Made by a program: the position numbers and the translations under genes. A DNA stretch of 64,000 nucleotides from Isoetes taiwanensis (taxonomy: Eukaryota > Streptophyta > Lycopodiopsida > Isoetales > Isoetaceae). Positions 10,361 to 19,938 of the stretch are shown here, one piece after another. A model generated the notes under the pieces. That model saw only the letters and a program-made list of their open reading frames with translations. It was not told the DNA's origin and searched no databases. The stretch is taken from NCBI GenBank assembly GCA_021234155.1, contig JAJEKV010000010.1:6914871-6978870 (forward strand), given 5' to 3'. How positions within the stretch are numbered: position 1 is the first letter of the stretch; every line of letters starts with the position of its first letter.

Positions 10361-11003
10361 CTACAGCTACTTAGGCTTAGTAGACTTCCTCTTACGTCTA
10401 CTGGATTCCCCGACCTCTAAAGTCTGCTCAACAACAGGAACCACTACTGTATCTGGTACTACGGTTTCACCCTGGTACATAATATTCAGGGGGAGGGGGG
10501 GGATACATTCTGAACAGGAACAGGAACATTCTGAGAAGGAACATTCAGAGTAACATTCTGAACAATCCGATCAGGCACATCCTCATCTTTTCCAGCATCC
10601 TGATGGTCATTCTCATGGGGCTTAACATTCTCATTGTCAGCTCCAAGCAAGGCTGGCTTTTGGTTTAGCTCCACCAATCCACTTCTGGCACTCTACGAGG
10701 AAGTCCGGTAATGTAATCTATCTCATTAACCAGCAAGGACAATGTGCCTATTGTTGGCGACAAAGAAGCCATCAACCTGGGCCACACGACGAAGGAATGG
10801 AGTGCCTCAAGCAAGTTGTCAGCTCCTATCGAAGGAAGAGGCAACTGCGTGTCTGGTGCAACTACTACATCGACGTTAACGACGATGCAATCATCAGGCA
10901 TAGGAACTCCATGACAGACAGCTGCCTGCACAAAAGTTCCTTCTCCGACTAAATGGCCAGCAGAGAACAGGTAAACATTTGAAGGACGACAATCTATTAT
11001 CAA
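10361..11003 (-). pseudogene. DUF8039-like domain plus basic linker, upstream of the H3-like fold
   Basis: The segment 10665-11003 contains HGVPMPDDCIVVNVDVVVAP then NLLEALHSFVVWPRLM. I recognise this as the small DUF8039-type domain found in plant proteins linked to CACTA-type transposons. The next segment (10486-10677, another frame) is a Pro/Asn/Val-rich linker. The frame after a run of eight C residues (10495-10502 region) continues as VVPDTVVVPVVEQ and a basic tail (RRKRKSTKPK) running toward the H3-like fold. One frame change near 10670, another at the C-run and two TAG codons break it. Read through these, it would be one protein: DUF8039-like domain, linker, basic tail, histone fold. 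That fusion is inference; separate exons are possible. Confidence 0.5.
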
Positions 11004-11215
11004 GGAATATCAAGATACATACAAGGGACCTGTGACATGGGATTTAAAACCTAGAGGACGAGATGGTCCACTAAGCAAAACCACCCAAACACAGTACATA
11101 ATCATACTCCTTGTGCCACCTTGAGACGTTTAATGGCCTCATCACAATCAACATGTTCTGCAACATCGGGATGATCATCAACAGGCATCAAGTTATCATG
11201 CAACCCGCTTTATAT

Positions 11216-11300
11216 TGTTTCGCGTACGCGAAAAGAGTTACGCGTACGGGGTTTATAGGATTTCGCATACGCGAAATTCAAATTTCAAATTTGTACGCGG

Positions 11301-11330
<30 letters not shown>
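11216..11330. repeat. CGCGTACGCG palindromes followed by (A)30
   Basis: Three or four CpG-rich near-palindromes (TTTCGCGTACGCGAAA, ACGCGTACGG, TTTCGCATACGCGAAA, TGTACGCGG) spaced about 25 bp apart. They end in 30 consecutive A residues at 11301-11330. This lies just downstream of the SET ORF on its strand. A second run of 29 A residues (12224-12252) bounds that ORF on the other side. Confidence 0.8.
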
Positions 11331-11331
<1 letters not shown>

Positions 11332-11349
11332 CCTTTTAGTACAACAATA

Positions 11350-12129
11350 CTATTGTTCCATCTTGAATGGGAGAGGTCTACCATAGCGATAGTTGATGAA
11401 TAACTCATCTCTAATGTTTATGCTTTTAATAGCACACACCATGATAAATCTGCCTTTTACATATCTTGAAAAAAAATCTTCCTCCCCTCCTTGACACTCT
11501 AAAAATTCACAATTGCATCGCTCACGGCCGTGAATAGAACTGTTGATGAACCCTGCAATATTGCCATGAACCCCTGGCCGACCATCAATAAACTTCAACT
11601 CCTCATCACATACCCCCACAGCTATCGACGCAGCATTGGAATTCATTCCATAAATCCTCATACGCCAAGCATATTTAGTCAAAGTTTTCCAATCGTACTC
11701 AGGACCTGCATATGGCATTAATGGAATGTTGGTTCCTCGCTCCACTTCTATACGCGTGCCGGAGATAAGGCCGAATCCAGCTTCTGGACAAATGCGGCTC
11801 CACATAATGATGTATCTTCTTTCCCAATAAGGAAATTCTTGATCCATAGGGATAGGTAAGTCTAGTGGCCACAAGCCAAATGTCTTGCGGTCCCTAGCAA
11901 AGGGTTGGACTAATCTTTGCAATTCTTCAGGAATTTCACACTCGGGCAGTGAGGCCAAGTGTCCTTGGAAAATTTGCGACACATGTAATATTCTCATGAT
12001 TGTAGCCCTTCGTGTTTTTTCACACAGGGGAACACTCAACGTTGAGCAGCACCCATCCACATTATTGATGAATCGGATTACTGCTTCGGTTTCATATGCC
12101 TCTATGGACAACATTAAACCAAAATCCAC
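11350..12129 (-). CDS. SET-domain protein, transposon-associated
   Basis: A 259-codon open frame. The carboxyl half shows a SET methyltransferase signature: CPEAGFGLISGTRIEVERGT (the SET-N strand, GxG type), then IDGRPGVHGNIAGFIN, then VCAIKSINIRDELFINYRYG. The family removes no doubt at the last block, which has the conserved acidic residue and the catalytic-type Tyr of GEEL..DY. The canonical NHSC motif is altered to NSSIHGRERCNC, so activity is doubtful. The listed first codon is GTG and the frame is open a little further upstream, so this is probably an exon. SET proteins methylate lysines, often on histones, using S-adenosylmethionine. Its neighbours (transposase-associated-like, DUF8039-like and H3-like segments on the same strand) suggest a transposon-borne gene. 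Overall sequence is unlike the host SET classes I know. Confidence 0.65.
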   Translation of the reverse strand: MDFGLMLSIEAYETEAVIRFINNVDGCCSTLSVPLCEKTRRATIMRILHVSQIFQGHLASLPECEIPEELQRLVQPFARDRKTFGLWPLDLPIPMDQEFPYWERRYIIMWSRICPEAGFGLISGTRIEVERGTNIPLMPYAGPEYDWKTLTKYAWRMRIYGMNSNAASIAVGVCDEELKFIDGRPGVHGNIAGFINSSIHGRERCNCEFLECQGGEEDFFSRYVKGRFIMVCAIKSINIRDELFINYRYGRPLPFKMEQ

Positions 12130-12217
12130 ATCTATTTTGGAGGAGACATCAGCATCATCTACTTACATATTTAGATATCATAAACATCTTGAATATATAC
12201 TCGAACTGAGAGAGACA

Positions 12218-12254
<37 letters not shown>

Positions 12255-12255
12255 A

Positions 12256-12525
12256 TCATTGTATACCAACCTGATATCCATGATGAGCATCAGATCTGGT
12301 GGGTTGTTCAAATGTACCAAATCTTATCAGATGGTCTTCAACAACCGTTCTAATTCGCCGCTTCAGCCCCATACATCTTTTACAATCGCAAACTATTTTG
12401 TCCCTCTGCCAATTACAAAAGGTAAGTACTATATACTGCACAATAGTTTGAACGGCTGTGATAGATACATATGGTAGTATAAAACAGACAGAATTGGGCC
12501 CGGACACCTGGTCCTCTCTAGTCAA
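12256..12525 (-). CDS. Transposase-associated-like zinc domain fragment
   Basis: An 89-codon open segment upstream of the SET frame on the same strand. Its core is VCDCKRCMGLKRRIRTVVED followed by HLIRFGTF. It resembles the small Transpos_assoc domain (CxCxxC...V..HL...GF) found at the start of many plant CACTA-type proteins. The first part of the segment (hydrophobic, around FILPYVSITAVQTI) does not belong to that domain and may be intron read-through. If the cluster is one gene, this is its amino end, ahead of the SET domain. The match is short and by eye. Confidence 0.4.
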   Translation of the reverse strand: MTREDQVSGPNSVCFILPYVSITAVQTIVQYIVLTFCNWQRDKIVCDCKRCMGLKRRIRTVVEDHLIRFGTFEQPTRSDAHHGYQVGIQ

Positions 12526-12830
12526 GGTGGAGCCGACTATGCCCTTTCCCGAGTACGACCCTTATATAAGTTTCTGTTGCAATAAAGATTTTGGAGATGT
12601 GCTTAGACCCGATACATAGAGTTTCCTCCACTCAAGGTGAAGTCGACATATGACATTGACTACGCGACACCTCAATTTTGTAATCTACATTGTACTCAAA
12701 AAGGTATGAAGGTGAGTTTGGGCCCGGCGCACCTGGTCCTCTCCACTCAAGGTGGAGGCGACCGTGTCCTTGACCAAAATACCTGCGTTTTTTTTACTAC
12801 GTGCACCTGGTCCTCTCCTAGTTTACATAT
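12500..12830. repeat. Degenerate tandem repeats (CACCTGGTCCTCTC...AAGGTGGAG)
   Basis: Four imperfect units at about 12507, 12620, 12727 and 12805. Each carries CACCTGGTCCTCTC and/or CTCAAGGTGGAGNCGAC. Spacing is roughly 80-115 bp. No coding potential is evident. Confidence 0.65.
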
Positions 12831-13004
12831 GTCTAGGCTACTAAATACAAGAATCAGTCACTCACGTGTGACGGTTCCGCAACTGAAGCCTCCACTGGTA
12901 CCAAGACAGCATCAATCTGTCTCCTGGCCACCAAAGGTCTTAGGCTGGAAGAGGAGCGAAAAAAAATAACAATGAGGGCTGGGAAAGGGCTACTTATATA
13001 AAAA

Positions 13005-13320
13005 TGCCATTATGTCGCAGGGCACGCCACATCACATGCGACGTCTAGTCAATGGTCACATGCCCGTTGGCACCATGTGGCAACGACGTACTGACGTGGC
13101 ATGCACTCTGTATTGTCACGTTACGTCGCATGCCACGTGGCACCTGGCGTGACATACTCGCCCAGAACAACGCGATGTCGTGGCATACCCGATGTTAGAC
13201 ATCGCAGTACACGTCGCATACGACGTGTCTGCAACGTGCACGCGACGTGGCGTCGCATTGACGTGACCTAATCACGTCAAATGTGACATCACGTGACCCA
13301 GACGTCGCAACCCCACGTTG
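13005..13320. other. CpG-dense, ACGT-rich island
   Basis: About 315 bp of high GC in an AT-rich neighbourhood, full of ACGT, ACGTGGCA, GCGACGT and CACGT words on both strands. It lies upstream of the Ser/Arg-rich exon that may start the CACTA transposase gene. It could be a CACTA subterminal repeat array (transposase-binding) or a promoter with many bZIP/bHLH-type cores. CpG has survived here, unlike the surroundings. Confidence 0.6.
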
Positions 13321-13893
13321 CTAAATGACCATTCTCTTGTTGTGCTTCACTTGACTTTCTTTTGCTTTTGCCATCTCTTTTACTTCCTTTGAAGTCTTGA
13401 GCACCTAGAATTGTATTGGCTTTATCCCTAGTTGCAGGTCTTAATAGCTGCATAATAGATGCAATTTGTTCCAGAATTTGAGATTGAGTAAGAGCCTCCT
13501 GTGTAATAGAACGATTCATAGACATGGATGCAATGCTTTATTTAGAAAGGGTTCTAGATTGCTTGCTACTAGAACCCATCTCAAGTCCTTTGCCTTTGGA
13601 TCGTCTCTGTGCATCATCCATTGTCCCAATGAGCTACAAAATGTACGTTAGAGTGATGCTGAAATAGTGTTGAAATGGAACCAATCTGGAACATTTCTAA
13701 TGCCATAGATTTAGCCTCAAATTTTGCAACGTCTTTCTGCAATCAACTATTTGAATTCCATGCTGCTCCAAATTAAACCTCAGATTTGCAAATTAGACTG
13801 CTTAATCCTTCTGCAATGGCATTTTGCATTCACTGCCGATTCCATGTTGTTCTAAATAAAATCCCCCAATTGCATTCCTAATCTACAACAGCC
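13321..13893. other. Probable 5' flank of the CACTA gene
   Basis: AT-rich and non-coding. A tandem-like pair of phrases (AATTAAACCTCAGATTTGCA and AAATAAAATCCCCCAATTGC) precedes the ATG at 13894. No other feature is recognised. Confidence 0.3.
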
Positions 13894-14372
13894 ATGGCTT
13901 TATCGAGTTCACCTTCAGATGATGAAAACCCTAATCCTAGGCATTCTGAAGATTCATCCATGTCATCACCAACAGCTGAACGACGTGCACGAAGACGCCG
14001 ACTTCTGAAAAAAAGGTACTTTTTTTCCTTGGTTTTCTTTGGATTGCATTATGGTCTAGAATAATATTAAGGCTATTATTAATTTTTCTTGGATTATAAT
14101 GGTCTAGGAATAATCTTAAGACAATGGTATTTCTTTGATTTATAATTTGATGCTCGTCAAGGGTTTCCTAGTTTACAATTTGATGCTCATTAATATAGAA
14201 GGATATTATTTGTCTAGAGTCAAGTAAATTCATATTAAATTCAAACGCGTATGCTCAATCCTAATAGTACAGGCGCAACTCATCTTCATCATCCTCTTAT
14301 GAAAGTGATCCAGACGATAATTTTTTTTTACCAAAAGGCACTTTGTTGGTGCAAAGATTGTGCTGGAAGTAG
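13894..14372 (+). CDS. Ser/Arg-rich first exons, probably of the CACTA transposase gene
   Basis: Exon 1 runs from ATG 13894 to 14015 and encodes MALSSSPSDDENPNPRHSED, then a basic RRARRRRLLKK tail. A donor AG|GTACTT lies at 14016. An acceptor TACAG at 14268-14272 opens exon 2, which joins in frame (phase 2) as RRNSSSSSSYESDPDDNFFL and reaches a stop near 14372. The intron is 257 bp. The segment lies upstream of the TNP2 pieces that resume at 23.8 kb, on the same strand. Only Helitron copy 2 and the LINE lie between, so I infer it is the amino-terminal part of the same gene. The Ser/Asp-rich plus basic composition fits a disordered amino terminus; no domain is recognisable. Confidence 0.5.
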
Positions 14373-14484
14373 ACAATTAACTTTTGACATCCAAGAGCAA
14401 CATAGATTATCGTATGGATGGTGTACGGATGCACCCACTCCGAGCATGAATCCCGAGTATGGAGGTAATTGCAATCTATTATAA

Positions 14485-16172
14485 CTAGGAATGGTGCCCA
14501 GCGTTGCTGGGCATAAGCTGAGAATCTATAAATAATATATTGTAGCAATAACTCAAAAGAGCTCCACTATTATAGCATTGTCTCGTTCCTTATGCCATTT
14601 GCTCTATCTCGCTTTTATCCTTTTTATTTTCCCTACACACTTCCTTTTTTTTTTTTTTTTTTTTTTTAACCTTTTTTCTCGTTTTCCTTGCATGCTTTCT
14701 TTTCTTCTTTTCCCCTTTTTTTTTTCTCCACCCCTTTCCCCCCTCGGCTTTCCTTCCCTATTCCCTTTCCCGCTACCTTTTCCTGATGGACTTTTTCCTT
14801 TCTATTTTCTGCTTTTCTCGACCCCTTCCTTCTTCCCCTTTCTTTGTGCCTTTTTTCCCTTTCCTCTTCCTTTCCTTTTTCATTTCGCTTTTTCCATGCC
14901 CTTTTCTCCACATTTTTTCTCTTCCCTTTTTTTCTATGCCCATTTTCCTCTTTTCCCCACCCTTTTCCTCTTCCCCCTTTTCTTTTTCCTTTTCCTTTTT
15001 TATGCATTTTTCCGCTTCCTTTTTTCCCGTTTCTTCACCCTTTTCCTTGTTCCCTTTATCTTGTCCCCTTTTCCCCTTCCCTCCCTTTTTCTCATGCCCT
15101 TATTCCCGGTTCCCTTTCCCCCTTTCTTTTTCTACTTTCTTTCCTTTCACTTTCCCTTTTTCCATGCCTTTTTTCCCTTTTCTTTTCCCTCTTTTTTTCC
15201 CCTTCTCTTTTCCTTTCCCATGCCCTTTTTTGTTTCCGTTTTTGCACGCTCTTTTTTGCCTCTTTTTTCCCTTTCTTCACCCTTTTCCTCTTCCCCTTTT
15301 TTCCATGCCCTTCCCCCTTCCCTTTTACCATTTACCTCTTCCCTTTTTCTACGTGCATTTTTTTCAAATTTCCTTTCCCCTCCCTTTTTTCTTTTTTCTT
15401 TCGCATTCCCTTTTTCCATGCCTTATTTGTCTTTCCTTATCCTCTTCCCTTTTATCTCGTGCCCTTTCTCCCTTCCATTTTCCCGTTTCCCTCTTCCCTT
15501 TTTTTAGCTTCCCTTTCCCCCTTTCTTTTTCTGTTTTCTTTTCGTTTCCCTTTCCCTTTTTCCATGCCCTTTTTCCCTTCCTTTCTCCCCATCCTTTTTT
15601 TGTTCCACTTTTTCCTTCCCTTTTCCTCATTTTTCCAATCTTTCACTCTTCCCCTTTTTCTGGTGCCCTTATCCCATGCCATTTTCTCTTCCCTTTTCTT
15701 CTTTCCTCATCCTTTCTCTTTTCTCCTTCTTCCCTTCCATTTTTTCATACCCTTTTTCCCTCCTTTTCCCCTTTATTCACCTATTTCCTCTTTCCCTTTT
15801 TCCCGTGCCTTTCACCCTTTTCCTTTTCCCTTCCCCTTCCCCTTCCTCTTTTCCTTTTCCGATGGCCCTTTTTCCATTCCATTTTCCTCCTCTCCCAACA
15901 CTTTCTCTCTTCCCTTTTTTTCCCTCTCATTTTCCCCCCTCCCTCGCCTTTTCCTTTTTTCCTTTCCCTTTCCCTTTTTCCCTTCCCTTTTTCTCCATTT
16001 TTTTTTCCTTTCCTTTTCCCCTTCCCTTTTCCTTCGGCCCTTTTGCCTTCACTTTCTCCTTTTCTTTCGGCCCTTTTGCCTTCCCCTTTTTCATTTTCTC
16101 CCTCCCTTTTCCTTTCTCACTTCCCCACTTTTTTTTTCTTTTTTCCATTTTCCCCTTTCCTTTTTCTATTTT

Positions 16173-16203
<31 letters not shown>

Positions 16204-16474
16204 TATTTCTATTTTTCCTTTTTCCTTTCTCCCTTTCCTTTTGTCCTTTTCCCCTCCCTTTCCTTTTTTCTTCATTTTTCCGCTCTTTTCTCTTTTTCCT
16301 TTCCCCTTTTACCCCTTCACTGTAGGATTGAGTGAATCTTATTGAAGCTACAGTCAAGATCAAATTTTGGTTGAAGTCACGCACATGTCATCTTCACCGT
16401 CGGTCGATCAAATCCTCAACCATTCGATCTAGGTCTCCATGGAAGACACACGCTATATTTTTATAATATAAAGA
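14485..16474 (-). mobile_element. Helitron copy 2, non-autonomous
   Basis: On the minus strand it starts TCTTTATATTATAAAAAT after an A. It ends GCCCAGCAACGCTGGGC, spacer, CTAG, then T (14484 complement). Length is 1990 bp. Its 5' subterminal 150 bp closely match copy 3 (TTGACTGTAGCTTCAAT and neighbouring phrases). The 3' part shares the TAGAGCAAA region with copy 1. The interior is a homopurine tract on the element strand. It sits inside the inferred CACTA gene. Confidence 0.88.
14640..16320. repeat. Homopyrimidine core of Helitron copy 2
   Basis: About 1.7 kb of C and T on the plus strand (purine on the element strand), interrupted by CATGCC and similar words. A run of TCTA/TATC tetranucleotides lies at about 16171-16202. 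The very long Phe/Pro/Ser ORFs here are composition artefacts. Confidence 0.95.
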
Positions 16475-16641
16475 TTGTTTGTTAGAAAATGATATATACA
16501 TTGAAAATTTTATGTATTCGGTTGTGCTTGACTAATGTGTATGGATTTGATACACTGGACGGACTTCTTCGACCTCCGACCTGCTTGGTTTTTCGCTGAT
16601 TTACAGATAGTAGTGTGGAGATTTGCAGGTGAGAACTAAGA

Positions 16642-18612
16642 ATGGCAAGCAAAACAGAGAAAAATGGTTCGAGCCTTCCCACAAACCCAATCGAAAGAGA
16701 GAAAAGGCTTAAAATCATTGAGGATGAAGAATGGACGCAGATTTTCTGGCTGGATAGCAAAAATGATAAGGGATGGAGCAAAATGAAAACCATGTACATG
16801 ACCTTTGCAATTATACAGGATCAACAAAAAGCAGCCGCGGTCTGCATGGATGTTTTGGGGGACGGGGTTATCTGCGAAACCCTGGATAAAATGAAAGCAT
16901 TGGAGAAAGATTATGAAGCCGGAAGAGCTAATGATCGAGACTGGGCATGGAACTTCTTTGAACTTCTTCAAGAGATGGACAAAAATCTCTGTAAGAGAAT
17001 AATGGTGAAGCAAGGCCACTCTGAATCAGACTGTTGCAGCCTTAAGAACAACGTTTTTCAGAAATCCATGAACGAGCTCCTCAATCTTGCAAAAAACACT
17101 CTTGTTGACATTGAGAACATGAAATGGAACTCCAAAGCTTCAATCAAACTGATTAGGAGATGGGAGGATGCAGAGGACCACGTCATCGAAAGTCACCGCA
17201 GGCAGGCTCTCAGTAAACTTCCTTCAGGAGCGGACTTGATCTTAGGAGACGTTTCCCAAGAATACGGCATCCTCCAAACCAGGCTCAAGAAAGACACTAA
17301 AGCATGCAAGATCAGGGATCCGAATGGTTATTTTAACCCTTTCGAGATGAGCCAATGTGATTGCAAGAACTGTGAGAGCTTAAATAATTCTGGCATGAGC
17401 AAACCAAGTACAATCGTTGGGGACCAGAATGTCAGTAACTGGATTCCTGTTCTGGGCAAAAGCGACAAGGCTAAAGGTCAAATTCTTCCTTCTTATAAAA
17501 ATGCTTTGCTTAATATAGTTTCTTGTGATAACCCTACTGATAATTCTAAAGCTAATTCGGATTATTTAGATCTTTCGGGTATCCAAGATTCTTCGGCTGT
17601 TAATCTGTATTCTGAGAAAGGCTTGATCATCCACTTCCACATTAACTGCCCTTCCATTGGCGAGATCAAATTTTGGTTAACCAAAACTCATAAGATCCCC
17701 ATTCTTTCTCTGCTCAAAATCGATAACAGAACCTTCCAGATTTTATGCAGGGATAATTTTAGTGTTACTTACATTCTAAAAAAGAAGCTGGGCAAAATTG
17801 GAAACAATGATTTCTATATTATGCAATGGAACCCTCTCTTTATCCCAGGTAACTCTGATCATATTTCTACTTCCACTTGGATCACTTTACCCAACTTGCC
17901 TCCTGCTTTATGGACTCTTTCCCATCTAAAGGCTACCTTGGGTAATCTCGGAGAGATCATCTCCATTAACATTCCTCAAACTAACTTTCCTTCGGTCTGT
18001 ATCTCCAAGAAGATTAATTCTAATTGGCAGAGGAAAGTTAAAATTAAGCTTGCAGAGGACAGATTTATGGACCTGGATATTGTGTATTCCAAAATTCCGG
18101 TCCATAGAGTCCCAGAAAAGGGGCCTCCTCCTTGTGCCAAAGAGGAACCCCTTAATTTAAAAACTCCTCTCATTATCAGACAAGAATGGCGCTGCAAAAA
18201 GAAAGAAAATGACAGTCTGATTGATTATAACAGTTTGGCCACCAATGAAATTATCCCCAGGCCACCTGCAGAGGAAAAAAAGGAATTCTCTCTTTATACT
18301 GTGCCCAACTCTCCTTATTTTGACAATAATTGGAATTTTTTCGTCCAAAATATCAATATGGAGATTAAGGTTAAAACTGGAATTATGACCCTCTCCTTCC
18401 CTCTCAAAGAGGATTACCAATCTTCCTTTTTTAATGTTGAATCCGTGTGCTACAACTCAGAGGATGATTTCTTAAATTCATGTGATGATGAAAGTTGGAA
18501 GCAGATTACTAAAAAAAGGGGCAAACGCCAGAAAAAATCTTATACTGGACCAATCAGGGTCAGCCCCAGAAATTCTGCCATTCGGTCCAGAATGGACAAA
18601 AAGCTACTTTAA
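16642..18612 (+). CDS. LINE ORF1 protein (DUF4283 type)
   Basis: An intact 656-codon frame beginning with ATG 88 bp after the target duplication and ending 6 bp before the ORF2 start. Residues about 325-490 (FHINCPSIGEIKFWLTKTH through VYSKIPVHR) match the DUF4283 fold typical of plant L1 ORF1 proteins, which bind RNA and package the LINE transcript. Residues 1-250 are helical and charged with some Cys (SQCDCKNCESLNN near 233). The carboxyl end is strongly basic (KKRGKRQKKSY). I see no classic CCHC knuckle in the usual place after DUF4283. The frame is uninterrupted although ORF2 is broken, so the copy is fairly young. Confidence 0.8.
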   Translation: MASKTEKNGSSLPTNPIEREKRLKIIEDEEWTQIFWLDSKNDKGWSKMKTMYMTFAIIQDQQKAAAVCMDVLGDGVICETLDKMKALEKDYEAGRANDRDWAWNFFELLQEMDKNLCKRIMVKQGHSESDCCSLKNNVFQKSMNELLNLAKNTLVDIENMKWNSKASIKLIRRWEDAEDHVIESHRRQALSKLPSGADLILGDVSQEYGILQTRLKKDTKACKIRDPNGYFNPFEMSQCDCKNCESLNNSGMSKPSTIVGDQNVSNWIPVLGKSDKAKGQILPSYKNALLNIVSCDNPTDNSKANSDYLDLSGIQDSSAVNLYSEKGLIIHFHINCPSIGEIKFWLTKTHKIPILSLLKIDNRTFQILCRDNFSVTYILKKKLGKIGNNDFYIMQWNPLFIPGNSDHISTSTWITLPNLPPALWTLSHLKATLGNLGEIISINIPQTNFPSVCISKKINSNWQRKVKIKLAEDRFMDLDIVYSKIPVHRVPEKGPPPCAKEEPLNLKTPLIIRQEWRCKKKENDSLIDYNSLATNEIIPRPPAEEKKEFSLYTVPNSPYFDNNWNFFVQNINMEIKVKTGIMTLSFPLKEDYQSSFFNVESVCYNSEDDFLNSCDDESWKQITKKRGKRQKKSYTGPIRVSPRNSAIRSRMDKKLL

Positions 18613-18618
18613 TTTTTA

Positions 18619-19938
18619 ATGTATAAACCTTTAAGAATTATCACCTGGAATCTCCAGGGTATCAACAATCCCATCAAAAGGGAGCGCTTAAAAGTTTGCT
18701 TATCTTCCCTCAACCCTGACATTCTGCTCATCCAGGAGCATAAAATTCATGATCTCAACCATAAAATCATCATTTCCAGAGCTCTTCCCCCAAACTTTGA
18801 GATTTGGTCAATCTGTTACGCACTAGCACCTCTAGTGATAACCAACGCATCAAAAGGGCGGATCCTTCAAGGAAATCGTTATCCAATGGGCCCCAACCTT
18901 TCCAAGGCTTTATCCCATACCCCATAGACCATATCAATTCCTCCCCTTCCTCGAGATGCTTGCCCTCAAGTATGTGGAACACACCAATGTTGCCACGAGG
19001 AATTGAACCTTAGCTCTGGTACCAAATGTTACGCACTAGCACCTCTAGTGATAACCAACGCATCAAAAGGGCGGATCCTTCAAGGAAATCGTTATCCAAT
19101 GGGCCCCAACCTTTCCAAGGCTTTATCCCATACCCCATAGACCATATCACAATCACTGCTAATGACTCTTCTGCAGGTATAGCAATTGCATGGAATCAGA
19201 AAATTGACCTTCAAATTGACCATATGATTCATGACAACAATGGTAGGTGGCAAATCTTGGTTGGCAAGATAGGGCAGGGTAAGATTGCTCTAGTTAATGT
19301 CTACTCTCTTCATAGTCCTTCTGATAGAATTTTGATTTGGAATAAAATTAATTCTAGCTTAGCAAGCTTAAATGTAGATGATTTGTTGATTGGTGGTGAC
19401 TTCAATATGGTTACTGACAGCTACATGAAAAATAGAAATTTTAAGCCCCTGCTGCCTCAAGAGATGTGTGCTTGGGCTAACCTTCTGTCTGCTCACAACC
19501 TCAGGCTGGCTACAATCAAACCCAACTCTTTCAGCTGGTCAGATCACAGAGTTAACCCTATCTGCTGCTTGCATGACAGATTTTACCTCAGTGAAGACCT
19601 GTGGACTAAAAGTAGCAGAGTTGATAATCTCACTGGCTATACCCTCTCTGATCATTACCCTCAGTTGATTAGTATAGGTGGTATAGGCATCCAAAATACT
19701 AGAAAGTCTTTCTTTAAGATGAATGTCAGCCTTCTGGACCATGATGATTTCTTAACCAATCTCCAAAATATTTATAACTGCCATCCCAAGCCTGTTGGAG
19801 ATAGTGGCTCGATGTGGTGGTGGATTAACCTGGCCAAGCATATCAAATGTTGGCTAAAAGTTTGGGGCAAGGAGATCCACTACCAGAAGCAGGCTATTTT
19901 AACCTCCCTTAGAGATAAGCTTAGTTACCACTCCCACT
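18619..19938 (+). pseudogene. LINE ORF2, apurinic-type endonuclease part, split by a TRIM
   Basis: It starts with ATG at 18619 and shows the endonuclease motifs in order: ITWNLQGINN, ILLIQEHKIHD, LLIGGDFNMV, SFSWSDHRV and LSDHYPQL. The catalytic Asn, Glu, Asp and His of APE-type LINE endonucleases are therefore visible. A 336-bp TRIM plus one 5-bp target copy interrupts it after EIWSI. Removing them restores the frame into TANDSSAGIAIAW. The frame then runs to a TGA at 19936-19938, with a further in-frame TGA at about 19951, ahead of the linker to the reverse transcriptase. The endonuclease would nick target DNA to prime reverse transcription. It is inactive here because of the insertion and the stops. 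Confidence 0.85.
18814..19149 (-). mobile_element. TRIM (miniature LTR retrotransposon), 336 bp
   Basis: Two 123-bp direct repeats (18814-18936 and 19027-19149), identical by eye, enclose 90 bp. CAATC flanks the element on both sides (18809-18813 and 19150-19154), a 5-bp target duplication. On the minus strand the repeats run TG...CA. Two bases after the 5' repeat comes TGGTACCAGAGC, one base off the usual initiator-tRNA-Met primer site TGGTATCAGAGC. A purine tract (GAGGAAGGGGAGGAAT) precedes the 3' repeat. There is no coding capacity. Identical LTRs imply a recent insertion. Confidence 0.95.

Noticed and set aside
11301-11330. (A)30 as the tail of a SINE or processed pseudogene
   Set aside because: No target duplication or SINE-like promoter was found next to it, and a similar A-run occurs at 12224.
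14578-16345. ORFs of 309, 493 and 519 codons on the plus strand
   Set aside because: Same composition artefact in the core of Helitron copy 2.
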